A stretch of 40,667 nucleotides of DNA from Thiosulfativibrio sp964601165 (GCA_964601165.1 CAZRMK010000005.1:1-40667), one strand, 5' to 3'. Counted from the stretch's first letter, positions 32,700 to 40,453 are shown. The notes: a model not told the origin generated them from the letters alone. Translations and numbers: made by a program.

Positions 32700-33152
32700 G
32701 TGAGTGCTCGTTTAGATAGAATGCTGGTTCTAGTCGAGTTATCTGAAGGAGAGTTCAATCAAGCTCAAGAAACTTTAGGGATTCTTAGAAATCAACTTAA
32801 TGAACATCAGCAACAGTATGATTCTTTAAAAGAATATTTGCAAGAGTATGTTGATAAGATAAATAATCAAGGTTTGTCTTTAATGCCTATTCAATTACAA
32901 ACAACTCAATCATTCTTAGATAAATTAAATTCTGCTATTTTCGCACAGGCTCAAAAGATTTTAGAAATGACAGAGATTGTTAATAAAGCTGAAGAAAACT
33001 GGGTCGAAAAACGGTTACGAGTTAAGGCATTGCAGAAATTATTTGCTAAGATTAAAAAAAACGAAATGATTTTTTTAGAGAAGCAAGAGCAAAAAATGTT
33101 GGATGACTTATCTTCTCAGCAATTTATACGGCATAGACAAGGGTTATATTAG
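32700..33152 (+). CDS. fliJ: Flagellar export chaperone FliJ
   Basis: Coiled-coil protein that sits in the FliI hexamer and couples it to the export gate. The 150-aa protein is predicted almost fully helical, with heptad-like patterns (QETLGILRNQLNEHQQQYDSLKEYLQEYVDKI; AEENWVEKRLRVKALQKLFAKIKKNEMIFLEKQEQKMLDDLSSQQFIRHR). Sequence conservation is low in this family; position, size and the C-terminal KALQKL...EQKMLDDL pattern support the call. It starts with GTG directly after the fliI stop. Confidence 0.9.
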   Translation: MSARLDRMLVLVELSEGEFNQAQETLGILRNQLNEHQQQYDSLKEYLQEYVDKINNQGLSLMPIQLQTTQSFLDKLNSAIFAQAQKILEMTEIVNKAEENWVEKRLRVKALQKLFAKIKKNEMIFLEKQEQKMLDDLSSQQFIRHRQGLY

Positions 33153-33184
33153 AATTTGGCTCACATATTGCTTCTAGAGGTTTA

Positions 33185-33223
33185 ATGACTCCTTTAGAAA
33201 TGCTGAGAATAGTTTTATGTTAG
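33185..33223 (+). CDS. Possible 12-codon leader ORF overlapping the fliK start
   Basis: MTPLEMLRIVLC, with AGAGG well placed upstream (TCTAGAGGTTTAATG). Its TAG stop (33221-33223) overlaps the fliK ATG (33217), which itself has no good ribosome site. This could be a leader for termination-reinitiation at fliK. It may equally be chance; codon content is too short to judge. Confidence 0.3.
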   Translation: MTPLEMLRIVLC

Positions 33224-34638
33224 AGCAAATGTTAGAGAAAAGTGGTGGTGCTAAAATTGTAGAGTCACTTCAAAGCCCCTTGCTGGTCGGATCTTTATCC
33301 GCTGGCGAACGGCAATCTTTGCCAAAATCTATGAAAGATTTTTCGGAACTTATGCGAACCACTACAGAAGCAGGGTCATCAGAATTAAGCTTGTTGCAAC
33401 CATCTCCTTTATTGGAATCACCTCCCTTTGATCTTGCGAAATCAGATTATCCGCTAGAAAATTTAGTTCTTAATCAGTTATCTGTCTCAACAGGAAAAGA
33501 TGTTTTTAAACCAGTTGCTTCTTTGTTAACAGATGTTAATCAGGGTGATTTGATGAATGAAGCCATTAAGCTAAACGATTCAGATGTTTTAATCAATGAG
33601 GCTTCTAGTTTTAATGCTTTAGAAATTTTAAATGCTGATGTTTCTGACTTGGACAATTTAGAATCACCATCTTTGTTATCGTCCAGCAATTTATTTAGCC
33701 CTATTGAAAATGTGCTTAAAGAGGTTGACGGTGTTGATGTTGCGTTGGTATTGGATGTGCCAGAAGTTATTGCAAATCCCGCAGTAGAGCATGAAAATAT
33801 GTTGAATTCTCAAGGCAATAATCAAATGATTGTTCAAGATGAGATGCCACAAATAAGACCGATAGTTGATAGCATGATGGTTAAGCCTGAAAAGGGTGAG
33901 AAGTCTGAAAATATAGCTTCTTGGGGAGTTAGTTCTACATCAAACTCTTCCTCGCCAGCATCACAGTCAGGTTTTCAACAGGGTGCTAGTGGACAGCCTC
34001 AAGGTCAATCTCAACAAAATCAGGTAATGTTTTCTCAAATGCAGCAAGAGCAAAAAATGACGGAGCAGAATTTTAAATTTCAAATGTTAGATGAAAGAGT
34101 TGTTGCAAAAACGCTTGAAGTTTCTGCAGATAAAGAAAAATTATCTAGTTTATTAGGGGGAGTGGTTCAGCCTTTGGATAAACAAATATCATTGCCGTTA
34201 GGGTTGCAGTCTATTAATACCCCAGTTCGTCACCCCCAATGGGGTCAGGCATTAGGGCAAAGAATTGTGGTGATGGCAAATGACCAAATTCAAGAGGCTA
34301 AAATTTCACTTAATCCTGAAAAGTTAGGGCCTATTCAAATTAAGTTAAGTATGGACAAGGATCAGCAGGTTCATGTGGTAATGTATGCACAGTATGGAGT
34401 AACAAGAGAAGCGATGGAAAGTGCATTACCTAAATTAAAAGAAATGTTAGAGCAATCAGGAATTAGTTTTGGTTCTTTAGATGTAGGTGATCAAAAACAG
34501 TTTGAGCAAAATCAAAGTAATGAAAGGTCTTCTGAATCTACTGGAAGTAAAAATAATGACGCTGTAGATGAATCTGTAGCAGAGAAAAGTAATGTTTTAG
34601 TAACAAAAACCGATAATTTAGTTGATTATTACGCATAG
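33217..34638 (+). CDS. fliK: Flagellar hook-length control protein FliK
   Basis: Exported ruler that stops hook growth and switches export to filament substrates. The 473-aa protein has a long low-complexity ruler part (residues 1-320, rich in Ser, Leu, Asn, Asp, with a Gln-rich stretch QQGASGQPQGQSQQNQ near 255). The C-terminal flagellar hook-length domain follows (HPQWGQALGQRIVVMANDQIQEAKISLNPEKLGPIQIKLSMDKDQQVHVVMYAQYGVTREAMESALPKLKEMLEQSGI). Only the C-terminal domain is conserved, as usual. The start has no strong ribosome site. A short leader ORF (33185-33223) overlaps it. Confidence 0.9.
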   Translation: MLEQMLEKSGGAKIVESLQSPLLVGSLSAGERQSLPKSMKDFSELMRTTTEAGSSELSLLQPSPLLESPPFDLAKSDYPLENLVLNQLSVSTGKDVFKPVASLLTDVNQGDLMNEAIKLNDSDVLINEASSFNALEILNADVSDLDNLESPSLLSSSNLFSPIENVLKEVDGVDVALVLDVPEVIANPAVEHENMLNSQGNNQMIVQDEMPQIRPIVDSMMVKPEKGEKSENIASWGVSSTSNSSSPASQSGFQQGASGQPQGQSQQNQVMFSQMQQEQKMTEQNFKFQMLDERVVAKTLEVSADKEKLSSLLGGVVQPLDKQISLPLGLQSINTPVRHPQWGQALGQRIVVMANDQIQEAKISLNPEKLGPIQIKLSMDKDQQVHVVMYAQYGVTREAMESALPKLKEMLEQSGISFGSLDVGDQKQFEQNQSNERSSESTGSKNNDAVDESVAEKSNVLVTKTDNLVDYYA

Positions 34639-34648
34639 GAGCCGCGAA

Positions 34649-35722
34649 ATGAAATTTAAATGCTTTAATTTTTTACCAAGGTATAAACATATGAAGAAGA
34701 TAGGTTTTTCTTCTTTTGTAGCTTGTAAGTTTAAAGTTATTCTTGCTTTAAGTGTGGGGTTTTTATCAACTCCCGTTATGGCAGGAGATAATGCTTCTGG
34801 GATTCCTGTTGTAGGAGTTGTTACCATTGCAGTTATGATTACAGCAGTTATTGTCGGGGCGATGGTATATTTGTTTTTATGTAACAAATCTGGTATTTGT
34901 GAGCAACCTACTTTAGTAGAGGATTTGAGAGATTTAGTGGTTTCGAAAAATTTTGAGCAGCGAGTATCATCTGTAAGTACAGACCCTAACCTTTTGAAAA
35001 TAATTAATAAATTATTGAGTAACTTTAAAGAACAAGTGGCTGAAAAAGAGACGGAGTTAAGTAAAGCTAATTTTAAAGTTGCAGAATTAGACAATCAAAT
35101 TGAAGAGCTAAATGAGTCACTAGCGGGAGCTTATGCTCAAGTATCGTCTGCAAGTCAGAGTTCTTCGCAGCCAGAACCTTGTGATTATTCAAATATTAGA
35201 GGCTTGACGGATCAGTTGGCTGGAGTGGTTGGACAAATGAGCTCTAATTCTGCTGCAGGTATTAAATCAGCCAAACATGTGGTTAGTGATGTAAGTGGTT
35301 TGACTGATGAAGTCGCCGAAGCTTCTGGAGTTATTAAGCGTTTAGAAGAAGATAGCAGTAATATTGGAACAGTATTGATTTTAATTAGGGATATTGCTGA
35401 GCAAACCAATTTACTAGCTTTAAATGCGGCTATTGAAGCGGCTAGAGCAGGGGAGCATGGGCGTGGTTTTGCTGTGGTAGCTGACGAAGTTAGAATACTC
35501 GCTGGAAAAACACAAAAAGCCACAACAGAAATCCAATCTATTATTGAAGAATTGCAGCAAAGAGCTCGTAATGCTGTTCAGGTTATGGAGCACGGTCAAG
35601 CTAAAGTAGAATCTACTCAAGAACAGGCAGATAAGGTTAGTCATTTTTTGACTGAGATTGCAGATAATTTGGGGCAACTTAAAAGTGCACAAGAAGCCTT
35701 ATCAACTGCGATAAAAGATTAG
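34649..35722 (+). CDS. Methyl-accepting chemotaxis-type transducer without a sensory domain
   Basis: A 357-aa protein with an N-terminal signal-like segment (VILALSVGFLSTPVMAGD), almost no periplasmic region, one TM (about 62-85, VVTIAVMITAVIVGAMVYLFL), a coiled-coil region (about 120-165) and an MCP signalling domain. The signalling tip is DIAEQTNLLALNAAIEAARAGEHGRGFAVVADEVRILAGKTQKATTEI. It lacks a recognised ligand-binding domain, HAMP domain and C-terminal pentapeptide. The ATG at 34649 follows AGGAG by 7 nt; a later ATG (34691) would also keep the signal segment. It sits between fliK and fliL, where a transducer is not usual. Chemotaxis input or assembly-linked sensing are both open. Confidence 0.85.
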   Translation: MKFKCFNFLPRYKHMKKIGFSSFVACKFKVILALSVGFLSTPVMAGDNASGIPVVGVVTIAVMITAVIVGAMVYLFLCNKSGICEQPTLVEDLRDLVVSKNFEQRVSSVSTDPNLLKIINKLLSNFKEQVAEKETELSKANFKVAELDNQIEELNESLAGAYAQVSSASQSSSQPEPCDYSNIRGLTDQLAGVVGQMSSNSAAGIKSAKHVVSDVSGLTDEVAEASGVIKRLEEDSSNIGTVLILIRDIAEQTNLLALNAAIEAARAGEHGRGFAVVADEVRILAGKTQKATTEIQSIIEELQQRARNAVQVMEHGQAKVESTQEQADKVSHFLTEIADNLGQLKSAQEALSTAIKD

Positions 35723-35807
35723 TTTATTGCGTATATTTTAATAAAAAAGCCGTATAATTCTAAGGTTTAGACTCATTAGAGTTATGGTAAAAGTTTAAGG
35801 AAATATT

Positions 35808-36383
35808 ATGGCTGAAGAAGAAGTTCAAGAAGAGCCTAAAAAAGGTGGTAAAGGCTTAATTATCGCTCTTATCGTGATTATTGTTTTATTACTCGTCGGA
35901 GTTGGAACCTTAGCTTTTTTAATGATGAGTGGTGATAAAGATGCTACTACTGATAATGAAGCAGTGCATGCAACTGCAGAGCAGAGCCCTTATGAAATTA
36001 GAGCGATAAGTATACCTGAAAATTATAGGCAGTTTGATCACCCTGAACCAGGCTCACCTCCTGAATTTTTTACAATGGAAAAATTTGTGGTGAATTTTCA
36101 TGGAGAAGGTCAAGCACGATTTTTAGCCGTTGATTTAAAGTTTATGTCTTATTATCCTCAGCTTGTAGGAGAGGGGGGTGAAATGGAGCATTTAAGACCG
36201 ATGTTAAAAAATGATATTCAGCGTTTATTAAGAAATCAACGTTTTAGCGCTCTAAATAAGCCAGAAGGTCCTGATCAGTTGCGTGCTGATATCTTGGCTG
36301 TTGCACATGGTATTTTAGAAAAGCAGAATATTTACCCCAGTCTTCTTGAAGACGTGTTTATGACTAGATTTGTAATGCAATAG
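35808..36383 (+). CDS. fliL: Flagellar basal body-associated protein FliL
   Basis: Stator-associated inner-membrane protein. The 191-aa protein has a charged cytoplasmic N-terminus (EEEVQEEPKKGGKG), one TM (about 17-37, LIIALIVIIVLLLVGVGTLAFLM), and a periplasmic FliL domain (SPPEFFTMEKFVVNFHGEGQARFLAVDLKFMSYYP, NDIQRLLRNQ). It follows the MCP-type gene after 85 bp of AT-rich DNA, where TATAAT occurs without a clear -35; an internal promoter is possible but unproven. fliM starts 31 bp downstream. No unusual features. Confidence 0.93.
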   Translation: MAEEEVQEEPKKGGKGLIIALIVIIVLLLVGVGTLAFLMMSGDKDATTDNEAVHATAEQSPYEIRAISIPENYRQFDHPEPGSPPEFFTMEKFVVNFHGEGQARFLAVDLKFMSYYPQLVGEGGEMEHLRPMLKNDIQRLLRNQRFSALNKPEGPDQLRADILAVAHGILEKQNIYPSLLEDVFMTRFVMQ

Positions 36384-36414
36384 ATTTAGGTACTAGTTTT
36401 TTAGGAAAAGTTGA

Positions 36415-37434
36415 ATGGATGATCTTTTAAGTCAAGATGAGGTGGATGCACTCTTACGAGGAATGGGTGGTGGAGAGGTTGACACTGAAGATGCTGATGA
36501 AGTCGATGGATCCACTGCTAAATCTTATGACTTTACTAATCAAGAACGTATTGTTCGCGGGCGATTACCAGCTCTAGATATCATTAATGAACGTTTTGCT
36601 CGAGGGTTTCAGAGACATTTTAATGAAATGATTATGTCGAGTGTCGAAGTGACGGCTAATGAAGTTAGAATCATTAAAATGATTGATTACTTGCGTAATC
36701 TTTTTGTACCTACCAGTTTAAATCTTTATCGTATTAATCCTCTTAAAGGGGTGTCTTTATTTACTTTAGATTCAAAGTTAATATTTACCGCCGTTGATAT
36801 GTATTTTGGGGGAACTGGTTTGTTGCCTTTCAAAATAGAAGGCAGAGAATATACTCCAGTTGAAATGTCAATGGTACGTAGTATTTTAGATATTGCCGCG
36901 ATTAATTTGCATAAAGCTTGGAGTCCTGTTATGGATATAGAGGTAGAATATATGCACTCAGAGATGAATCCTAAGTTTGTTAGCATTGTCGATGCAACAG
37001 ATATGATTGTTGTTAGCCCTATTAATGTTAGATTTGAGGGTGTGGAAGGGCGTATTGATATTGTAATGCCTTATTCTATGCTTGAGCCAGTTAGGGATAA
37101 ATTAGAAGAGGGAATGTCTAATTTACAGGGAGAGTCAGATAATCGTTGGGCGAGAACTCTAAAAGAAGAATCTAAAAACATTGAAGTAGAAGTGTCTGTT
37201 AATCTACTTGAAATTCGTATGAGTGTTTCTGATTTAATGCATATGGAAAAAGGTGATATTATCCCGATTGAAATGCCTAAACAAGTTTCTGTTAAAGCGG
37301 AAGGAATTCCCTTTGTTAGAGGCAAGTTAGGTGAAAGTAACGATAAAAAAGCTGTTCAAATTGAAGAAATTGTACACCATCCTGCTTATCATGAAAGGAT
37401 GGTTGAAAATGTGAAGGAATGGTACGATGAGTGA
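36415..37434 (+). CDS. fliM: Flagellar motor switch protein FliM
   Basis: C-ring switch protein that binds CheY-P and transmits the signal to FliG. The 339-aa protein has the N-terminal CheY-P-binding peptide MDDLLSQDEVDALLRGMGGG, the middle CheC-like domain (IVRGRLPALDIINERFARGFQRHFNEM, RNLFVPTSLNLYRINPLKG), and the C-terminal SpoA domain (ESKNIEVEVSVNLLEIRMSVSDLMHMEKGDIIPIEMPKQVSVKAEGIPFVRGKLGE). The intact N-terminal peptide implies CheY-dependent switching in this organism. fliN overlaps its last codons by 8 bp. Confidence 0.97.
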   Translation: MDDLLSQDEVDALLRGMGGGEVDTEDADEVDGSTAKSYDFTNQERIVRGRLPALDIINERFARGFQRHFNEMIMSSVEVTANEVRIIKMIDYLRNLFVPTSLNLYRINPLKGVSLFTLDSKLIFTAVDMYFGGTGLLPFKIEGREYTPVEMSMVRSILDIAAINLHKAWSPVMDIEVEYMHSEMNPKFVSIVDATDMIVVSPINVRFEGVEGRIDIVMPYSMLEPVRDKLEEGMSNLQGESDNRWARTLKEESKNIEVEVSVNLLEIRMSVSDLMHMEKGDIIPIEMPKQVSVKAEGIPFVRGKLGESNDKKAVQIEEIVHHPAYHERMVENVKEWYDE

Positions 37435-37879
37435 AGAAGATGATTTGAGTGCATGGGGTGAAGCCTTAGACGAACAATCTAAGTCAGAAGAAACGCCTGA
37501 AAGCGATCCTTGGGGTGATGCTTTAAGTGAGCAAGCGGATGCGGATTCCAGTGAAAATTCTGCAATGAATACTGCTTCGCTTGATTCTTTAAAAGCTAGC
37601 CGTGGAGACAGTAAAGGAAAAGTAGATTTAGATGTTCTATTAGACGTTCCTGTGACGTTACAGCTGGAGATTGGTAGAGCTAAAATTTCTATCCGTAACC
37701 TTTTGTCTTACACGCAAGGATCAGTAATAGAAATGGACAGAATGGCTGGTGAACCCTTGGATTTATTAGTAAATGGTACTTTAATTGCTCATGGAGAGGT
37801 GGTGGTGATTAATGATAAATTTGGAGTTAGATTAACGGATGTTGTTAGCCCTCAAGAGAGAATTAAAAAACTGAAATAG
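37427..37879 (+). CDS. fliN: Flagellar motor switch protein FliN
   Basis: C-ring base protein with a SpoA domain. The 150-aa protein has an acidic N-terminal region with a twice-repeated motif (SAWGEALDEQ / DPWGDALSEQ, residues 7-34), then the FliN core: KVDLDVLLDVPVTLQLEIGRAKISIRNLLSYTQGSVIEMDRMAGEPLDLLVNGTLIAHGEVVVINDKFGVRLTDVVSPQERIKKL. Its start overlaps fliM. fliO-P-Q-R-flhB normally follow, but here a strong terminator comes 60 bp later, so this is the end of the operon. Confidence 0.96.
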   Translation: MSEEDDLSAWGEALDEQSKSEETPESDPWGDALSEQADADSSENSAMNTASLDSLKASRGDSKGKVDLDVLLDVPVTLQLEIGRAKISIRNLLSYTQGSVIEMDRMAGEPLDLLVNGTLIAHGEVVVINDKFGVRLTDVVSPQERIKKLK

Positions 37880-37939
37880 ATTTTTACTTTTTCTCAGTAA
37901 AATTCTAATCGCGGTTATTAAGGTCTTCCTTAAAATGAT

Positions 37940-37970
37940 AAGCCCAGATAATTTTATCTGGGCTTTTTTA
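37940..37970 (+). terminator. Rho-independent terminator after fliN
   Basis: AAGCCCAGATA, a short loop and TATCTGGGCTT form an 11-bp stem followed by TTTTTTA. It is the strongest intrinsic terminator in the window and ends the fli operon 60 bp after fliN. Confidence 0.9.
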
Positions 37971-38032
37971 GTTTTAGGGAATATCTCTAATGCACAATAT
38001 CTTTTTAGGCTCTTCTCCGCCATGGTAGTGTA

Positions 38033-38127
38033 AAGTTTGTTCTGTAAATTCAGATTTGTAATTTTTAGTGAATCTTGATCAAATTCATTTGAAAAAAGAG
38101 CAAGTCTGAATTTACAGAATAAAACTT
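38033..38127. repeat. 95-bp palindromic element inside the ISL3 remnant
   Basis: AAGTTTGTTCTGTAAATTCA (from 38033, ending GA) is inverted at 38105-38127, with a 15-bp exact core TTCTGTAAATTCAGA and one indel outside. The interior is about 50 bp, non-coding, with a further imperfect palindrome around TTGATCAA. It resembles a small inserted non-autonomous element, or the IS's own left end folded by the deletion. Confidence 0.55.
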
Positions 38128-38154
38128 GCTTAACCTCAACCAAGTTATGAAGAG

Positions 38155-38442
38155 ATGCATGCAGCGTTGGAAACATGGTGTATAACGGCAGAGCAGACCA
38201 ATATGACTTATTTAAAAAGTTTTGCAAAATCGTTACGAAATCATCGAGTGGGGGTTTGTAATTATGCAAAACATAAGCTAACCAGTGCTCGTATTGAGGC
38301 AGGTAATGTTGCCATTGGTATGATTCGAAAAAGAGCTCGTGGTATTTTGGATACGGATTATTTTAAACTGAAGATAAGACAAACCGCCGTGCCTGATGAT
38401 TGCTCTATGTTTTACGAGGGAATTGAGGGGAAAGTGTCATAA
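38155..38442 (+). pseudogene. ISL3-type transposase, C-terminal fragment
   Basis: A 95-codon open frame whose readable part NMTYLKSFAKSLRNHRVGVCNYAKHKLTSARIEAGNVAIGMIRKRARGILDTDYFKLKIRQ resembles the C-terminal end of ISL3-family transposases, where a SARIEAGN-type segment holds the last catalytic Glu. The N-terminal two thirds, with the zinc-binding and first catalytic Asp regions, are missing, so the product cannot transpose. It ends at the right inverted repeat of the element. Confidence 0.8.
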
Positions 38443-38453
38443 TGGCGGAGAAG

Positions 38454-38472
38454 AGCCCGCATGATACGGGCT
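38454..38472 (-). terminator. Possible terminator of tRNA-Ser, overlapping the IS end
   Basis: On the minus strand AGCCCG, a 7-nt loop and CGGGCT form a 6-bp stem followed by CTTCT. It lies 12 nt after the tRNA 3' end. The last four bases overlap the tip of the ISL3 remnant, so the insertion may have abutted or altered it. Confidence 0.4.
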
Positions 38473-38484
38473 AATAGTGAAATG

Positions 38485-38577
38485 TGGTGGAGACGGAGGG
38501 ATTCGAACCCTCGATAGGGCTACAAACCCTATACTCCCTTAGCAGGGGAGCGCCTTCAGCCTCTCGGCCACGTCTCC
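38485..38577 (-). tRNA. tRNA-Ser(GCT)
   Basis: A class II tRNA read on the minus strand. The acceptor GGAGACG pairs with CGTCTCC, the D-arm is GGCCGAGAGGCTGAAGGC, and the anticodon stem-loop CTCCCCTGCTAAGGGAG has GCT. A long variable arm, T-arm GAGGGTTCGAATCCCTC and encoded CCA follow. The discriminator base is A, whereas gammaproteobacterial serine tRNAs normally carry G73. Confidence 0.95.
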
Positions 38578-38591
38578 ATATTGTGGAGCGT

Positions 38592-38620
38592 ATGATACAA
38601 ATTATTATGACTGTTGTAAA
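38592..38620 (-). promoter_or_regulatory. Sigma-70 promoter for tRNA-Ser
   Basis: Minus strand: TTTACA (38620-38615), 17-bp spacer, TATCAT (38597-38592), then ACGCTCC as discriminator, about 15 nt before the tRNA 5' end. Confidence 0.6.
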
Positions 38621-38655
38621 TAGATTTTATTAGCTAATTTCACGATTATAGGAGA

Positions 38656-39396
38656 TTACTCCTTTTGATCATCTTTCTTCTCTTGATTAAAAATTTCTTC
38701 TAGTTTAAAACCTGTTAATCCATGAATAGTTCGCCACAAATAATAAAAAATGGCAATCATCATTAAGGTAGATGGAATAGCAATAACAGGATAACTTAAC
38801 ATGGTTAAGCGTCCAAGCTCTTCATTAAAAGCTACAGTTCCAGCAGGACTGGTGACTATCCAGCTTGCTAAAAAGTAATTCAAAGTTGCAGAAAAGAAAA
38901 AGGTTGCACTTAGAAAATAAGTTGCCCTTAATATTCGCTTTTCAAACAATTCTGTATGTCCCTGCTCTGCTAGTTTTTTTCCAACTTTGTCTACATCCAT
39001 AATTTTTGGGTTATATAACAAAGTTTTAATCAGAGGATAGCGAGTGTAGGTAGAAACTAATACCGCAATACCAATTATCCCAGGAATTGCGGCTTCTTTG
39101 ATAGCAAGCCACTGCGTATCTAATTCGAATAACCCGATCCCTCCTGTCAGTAATATGCTTACAAGGCCTAATATGGCAATAAAATTGGTGTTTTTATACT
39201 TAATACGCTCAAGTAAGCCCCAGCCTAACGGAAAAGCTAATGCCACAATTAAGCCCATTGTTGGTCCTAGATGCTCTTCTCCACTAAATTTCATTAAAAT
39301 CACAGTGGGAATAACAAGGCTAACCAGTAAATCCACTATTGGGCGTGGTTTATGATTAGGTGATTGCTCTATATTCTCATTAATTGGCGTATTCAT
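38656..39396 (-). CDS. VC0807-family-like integral membrane protein
   Basis: A 246-aa protein with about six TM helices (for example PIVDLLVSLVIPTVILMKF, LIVALAFPLGWGLLERI, FIAILGLVSILLTGGIGLFEL, IPGIIGIAVLVSTYTRYPL, RATYFLSATFFFSATLNYFLASW, LTMLSYPVIAIPSTLMMIAIFYYLW). The NPKIMDVDKVGKKLAEQGHTELFEKRILRATY cytoplasmic loop and the overall plan recall VC0807-type proteins, which are distantly related to septation protein A. Function is unknown. The start has no clear ribosome site. It is separated from suhB by 208 bp and from tRNA-Ser by 78 bp, so it is probably transcribed alone. Confidence 0.72.
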   Translation of the reverse strand: MNTPINENIEQSPNHKPRPIVDLLVSLVIPTVILMKFSGEEHLGPTMGLIVALAFPLGWGLLERIKYKNTNFIAILGLVSILLTGGIGLFELDTQWLAIKEAAIPGIIGIAVLVSTYTRYPLIKTLLYNPKIMDVDKVGKKLAEQGHTELFEKRILRATYFLSATFFFSATLNYFLASWIVTSPAGTVAFNEELGRLTMLSYPVIAIPSTLMMIAIFYYLWRTIHGLTGFKLEEIFNQEKKDDQKE

Positions 39397-39604
39397 ACTG
39401 TGTGTTCTAAACCCTTATGTTACAAACCCGTTTATAGGTCATTGTTAAAATCTTTTATAAGATATTTGCTTCTAGCATCATCCTGTGCCGTAGTGAAGTC
39501 ACGGATTCAGCATCATGTCAAAAAGTGAGCAAATAATGGCTTATTTTCAAGTAGATGTAAAGAATTTCTACAAACCTAATTATTTGTGTTTTTTTTGAAA
39601 ACCT

Positions 39605-40405
39605 CTATTTTCGATACTGTTCTGGAATCGTTTGGGTGATGACTTTTGCCATGTGTTTTAGCATTTTAGGATTGGCAGCTATGAGGTTACCACTTTTTAA
39701 GTAATTATTGCCACCTTGTAAATCAGTAACAAATCCGCCTGCTTCTTGAACAATTAGAGCTCCAGCGGCAATGTCCCATGGTTTGAGGTTCATTTCCCAA
39801 TAGCCATCCACTCGTCCTGCGGCAACATAAGCTAAGTCAAGAGCAGCAGAGCCAGGGCGTCTAATCCCAGCAGTTTTTAGTATGAAAGACTTAAGAGTTT
39901 CCATATAAGGATCAACATAATCAAATTCGTGATAAGGAAAACCTGTAGCTAAGATTGAATCTTCTAACTCTTTTTCATTACTAACACGAATACGATAATT
40001 GTTTAATCTAGCACCACCTCCGCGTGAAGCACTAAAAAGTTCATCACGCATTGGGTCGTAAATCACACCATGCATTAACTTACCTTTTTCTTTTAGAGCA
40101 ATAGAAACTGCAAAATGTGGGAAGCCGTGCAAAAAATTGGTTGTACCATCTAAAGGGTCAATAATCCATTCAAATTCAGAGTTGCGGTCTTGTATGCCAG
40201 ATTCTTCCGCCATAATGTTGTATTGAGGATAGTATTTGCGAATGATTTGAATAATAATATCTTCGGCTTGTTTATCAACTTGGCTAACATAGTCATGTCG
40301 GCCTTTTTTTTCAATAGTGACTTTGTCGAGGTTTCTCGATTGGTCTTTGATAAATTCTCCTGCTTCTCTAGCGGCCATAATCGCAACATTTAAAATGGGG
40401 TGCAT
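39605..40405 (-). CDS. suhB: Inositol-1-monophosphatase family protein SuhB
   Basis: Mg-dependent phosphatase; in gammaproteobacteria SuhB also joins the rRNA transcription antitermination complex. The 266-aa protein has motif 1 IMAEESGI (metal-ligand Glu67), motif 2 WIIDPLDGTTNFLHGFPHFAVSIAL (Asp83, Asp86, Thr88), RRPGSAALDLAYVAAGRVDGYWE, and motif 3 LKPWDIAAGALIVQEAGG. The start is the ATG at 40405 (MHPILNVAIMAAREAGEF), the conserved beginning; an upstream in-frame ATG at 40516 would place 37 residues inside a MITE and is rejected. A MITE lies 48 bp upstream, so its promoter may involve that element. Confidence 0.95.
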   Translation of the reverse strand: MHPILNVAIMAAREAGEFIKDQSRNLDKVTIEKKGRHDYVSQVDKQAEDIIIQIIRKYYPQYNIMAEESGIQDRNSEFEWIIDPLDGTTNFLHGFPHFAVSIALKEKGKLMHGVIYDPMRDELFSASRGGGARLNNYRIRVSNEKELEDSILATGFPYHEFDYVDPYMETLKSFILKTAGIRRPGSAALDLAYVAAGRVDGYWEMNLKPWDIAAGALIVQEAGGFVTDLQGGNNYLKSGNLIAANPKMLKHMAKVITQTIPEQYRK

Positions 40406-40453
40406 GGTATTTTTCTCTGATAAAATATGTGAACTAGTAATTATAACGGATAT

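Larger units (their letters stand above)
38008..38457. mobile_element. ISL3-family element, internally deleted remnant
   Basis: Exact 16-bp terminal inverted repeats GGCTCTTCTCCGCCAT (38008-38023) and its reverse complement (38442-38457). GGCTCTTC tips are characteristic of ISL3-family elements. The element is only 450 bp, against about 1.3-1.5 kb for complete members. The right part encodes the C-terminal end of a transposase; most of the rest is gone and a 95-bp palindrome (38033-38127) sits near the break. The flanking 8-mers (TCTTTTTA and CGCATGAT) do not match, so no target duplication survives. Confidence 0.85.

Noticed and set aside
35749..35757. GCCGTATAA before fliL as a sigma-28 -10 element
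   Set aside because: It resembles GCCGATAA but has an extra base and no TAAA at the required distance upstream.
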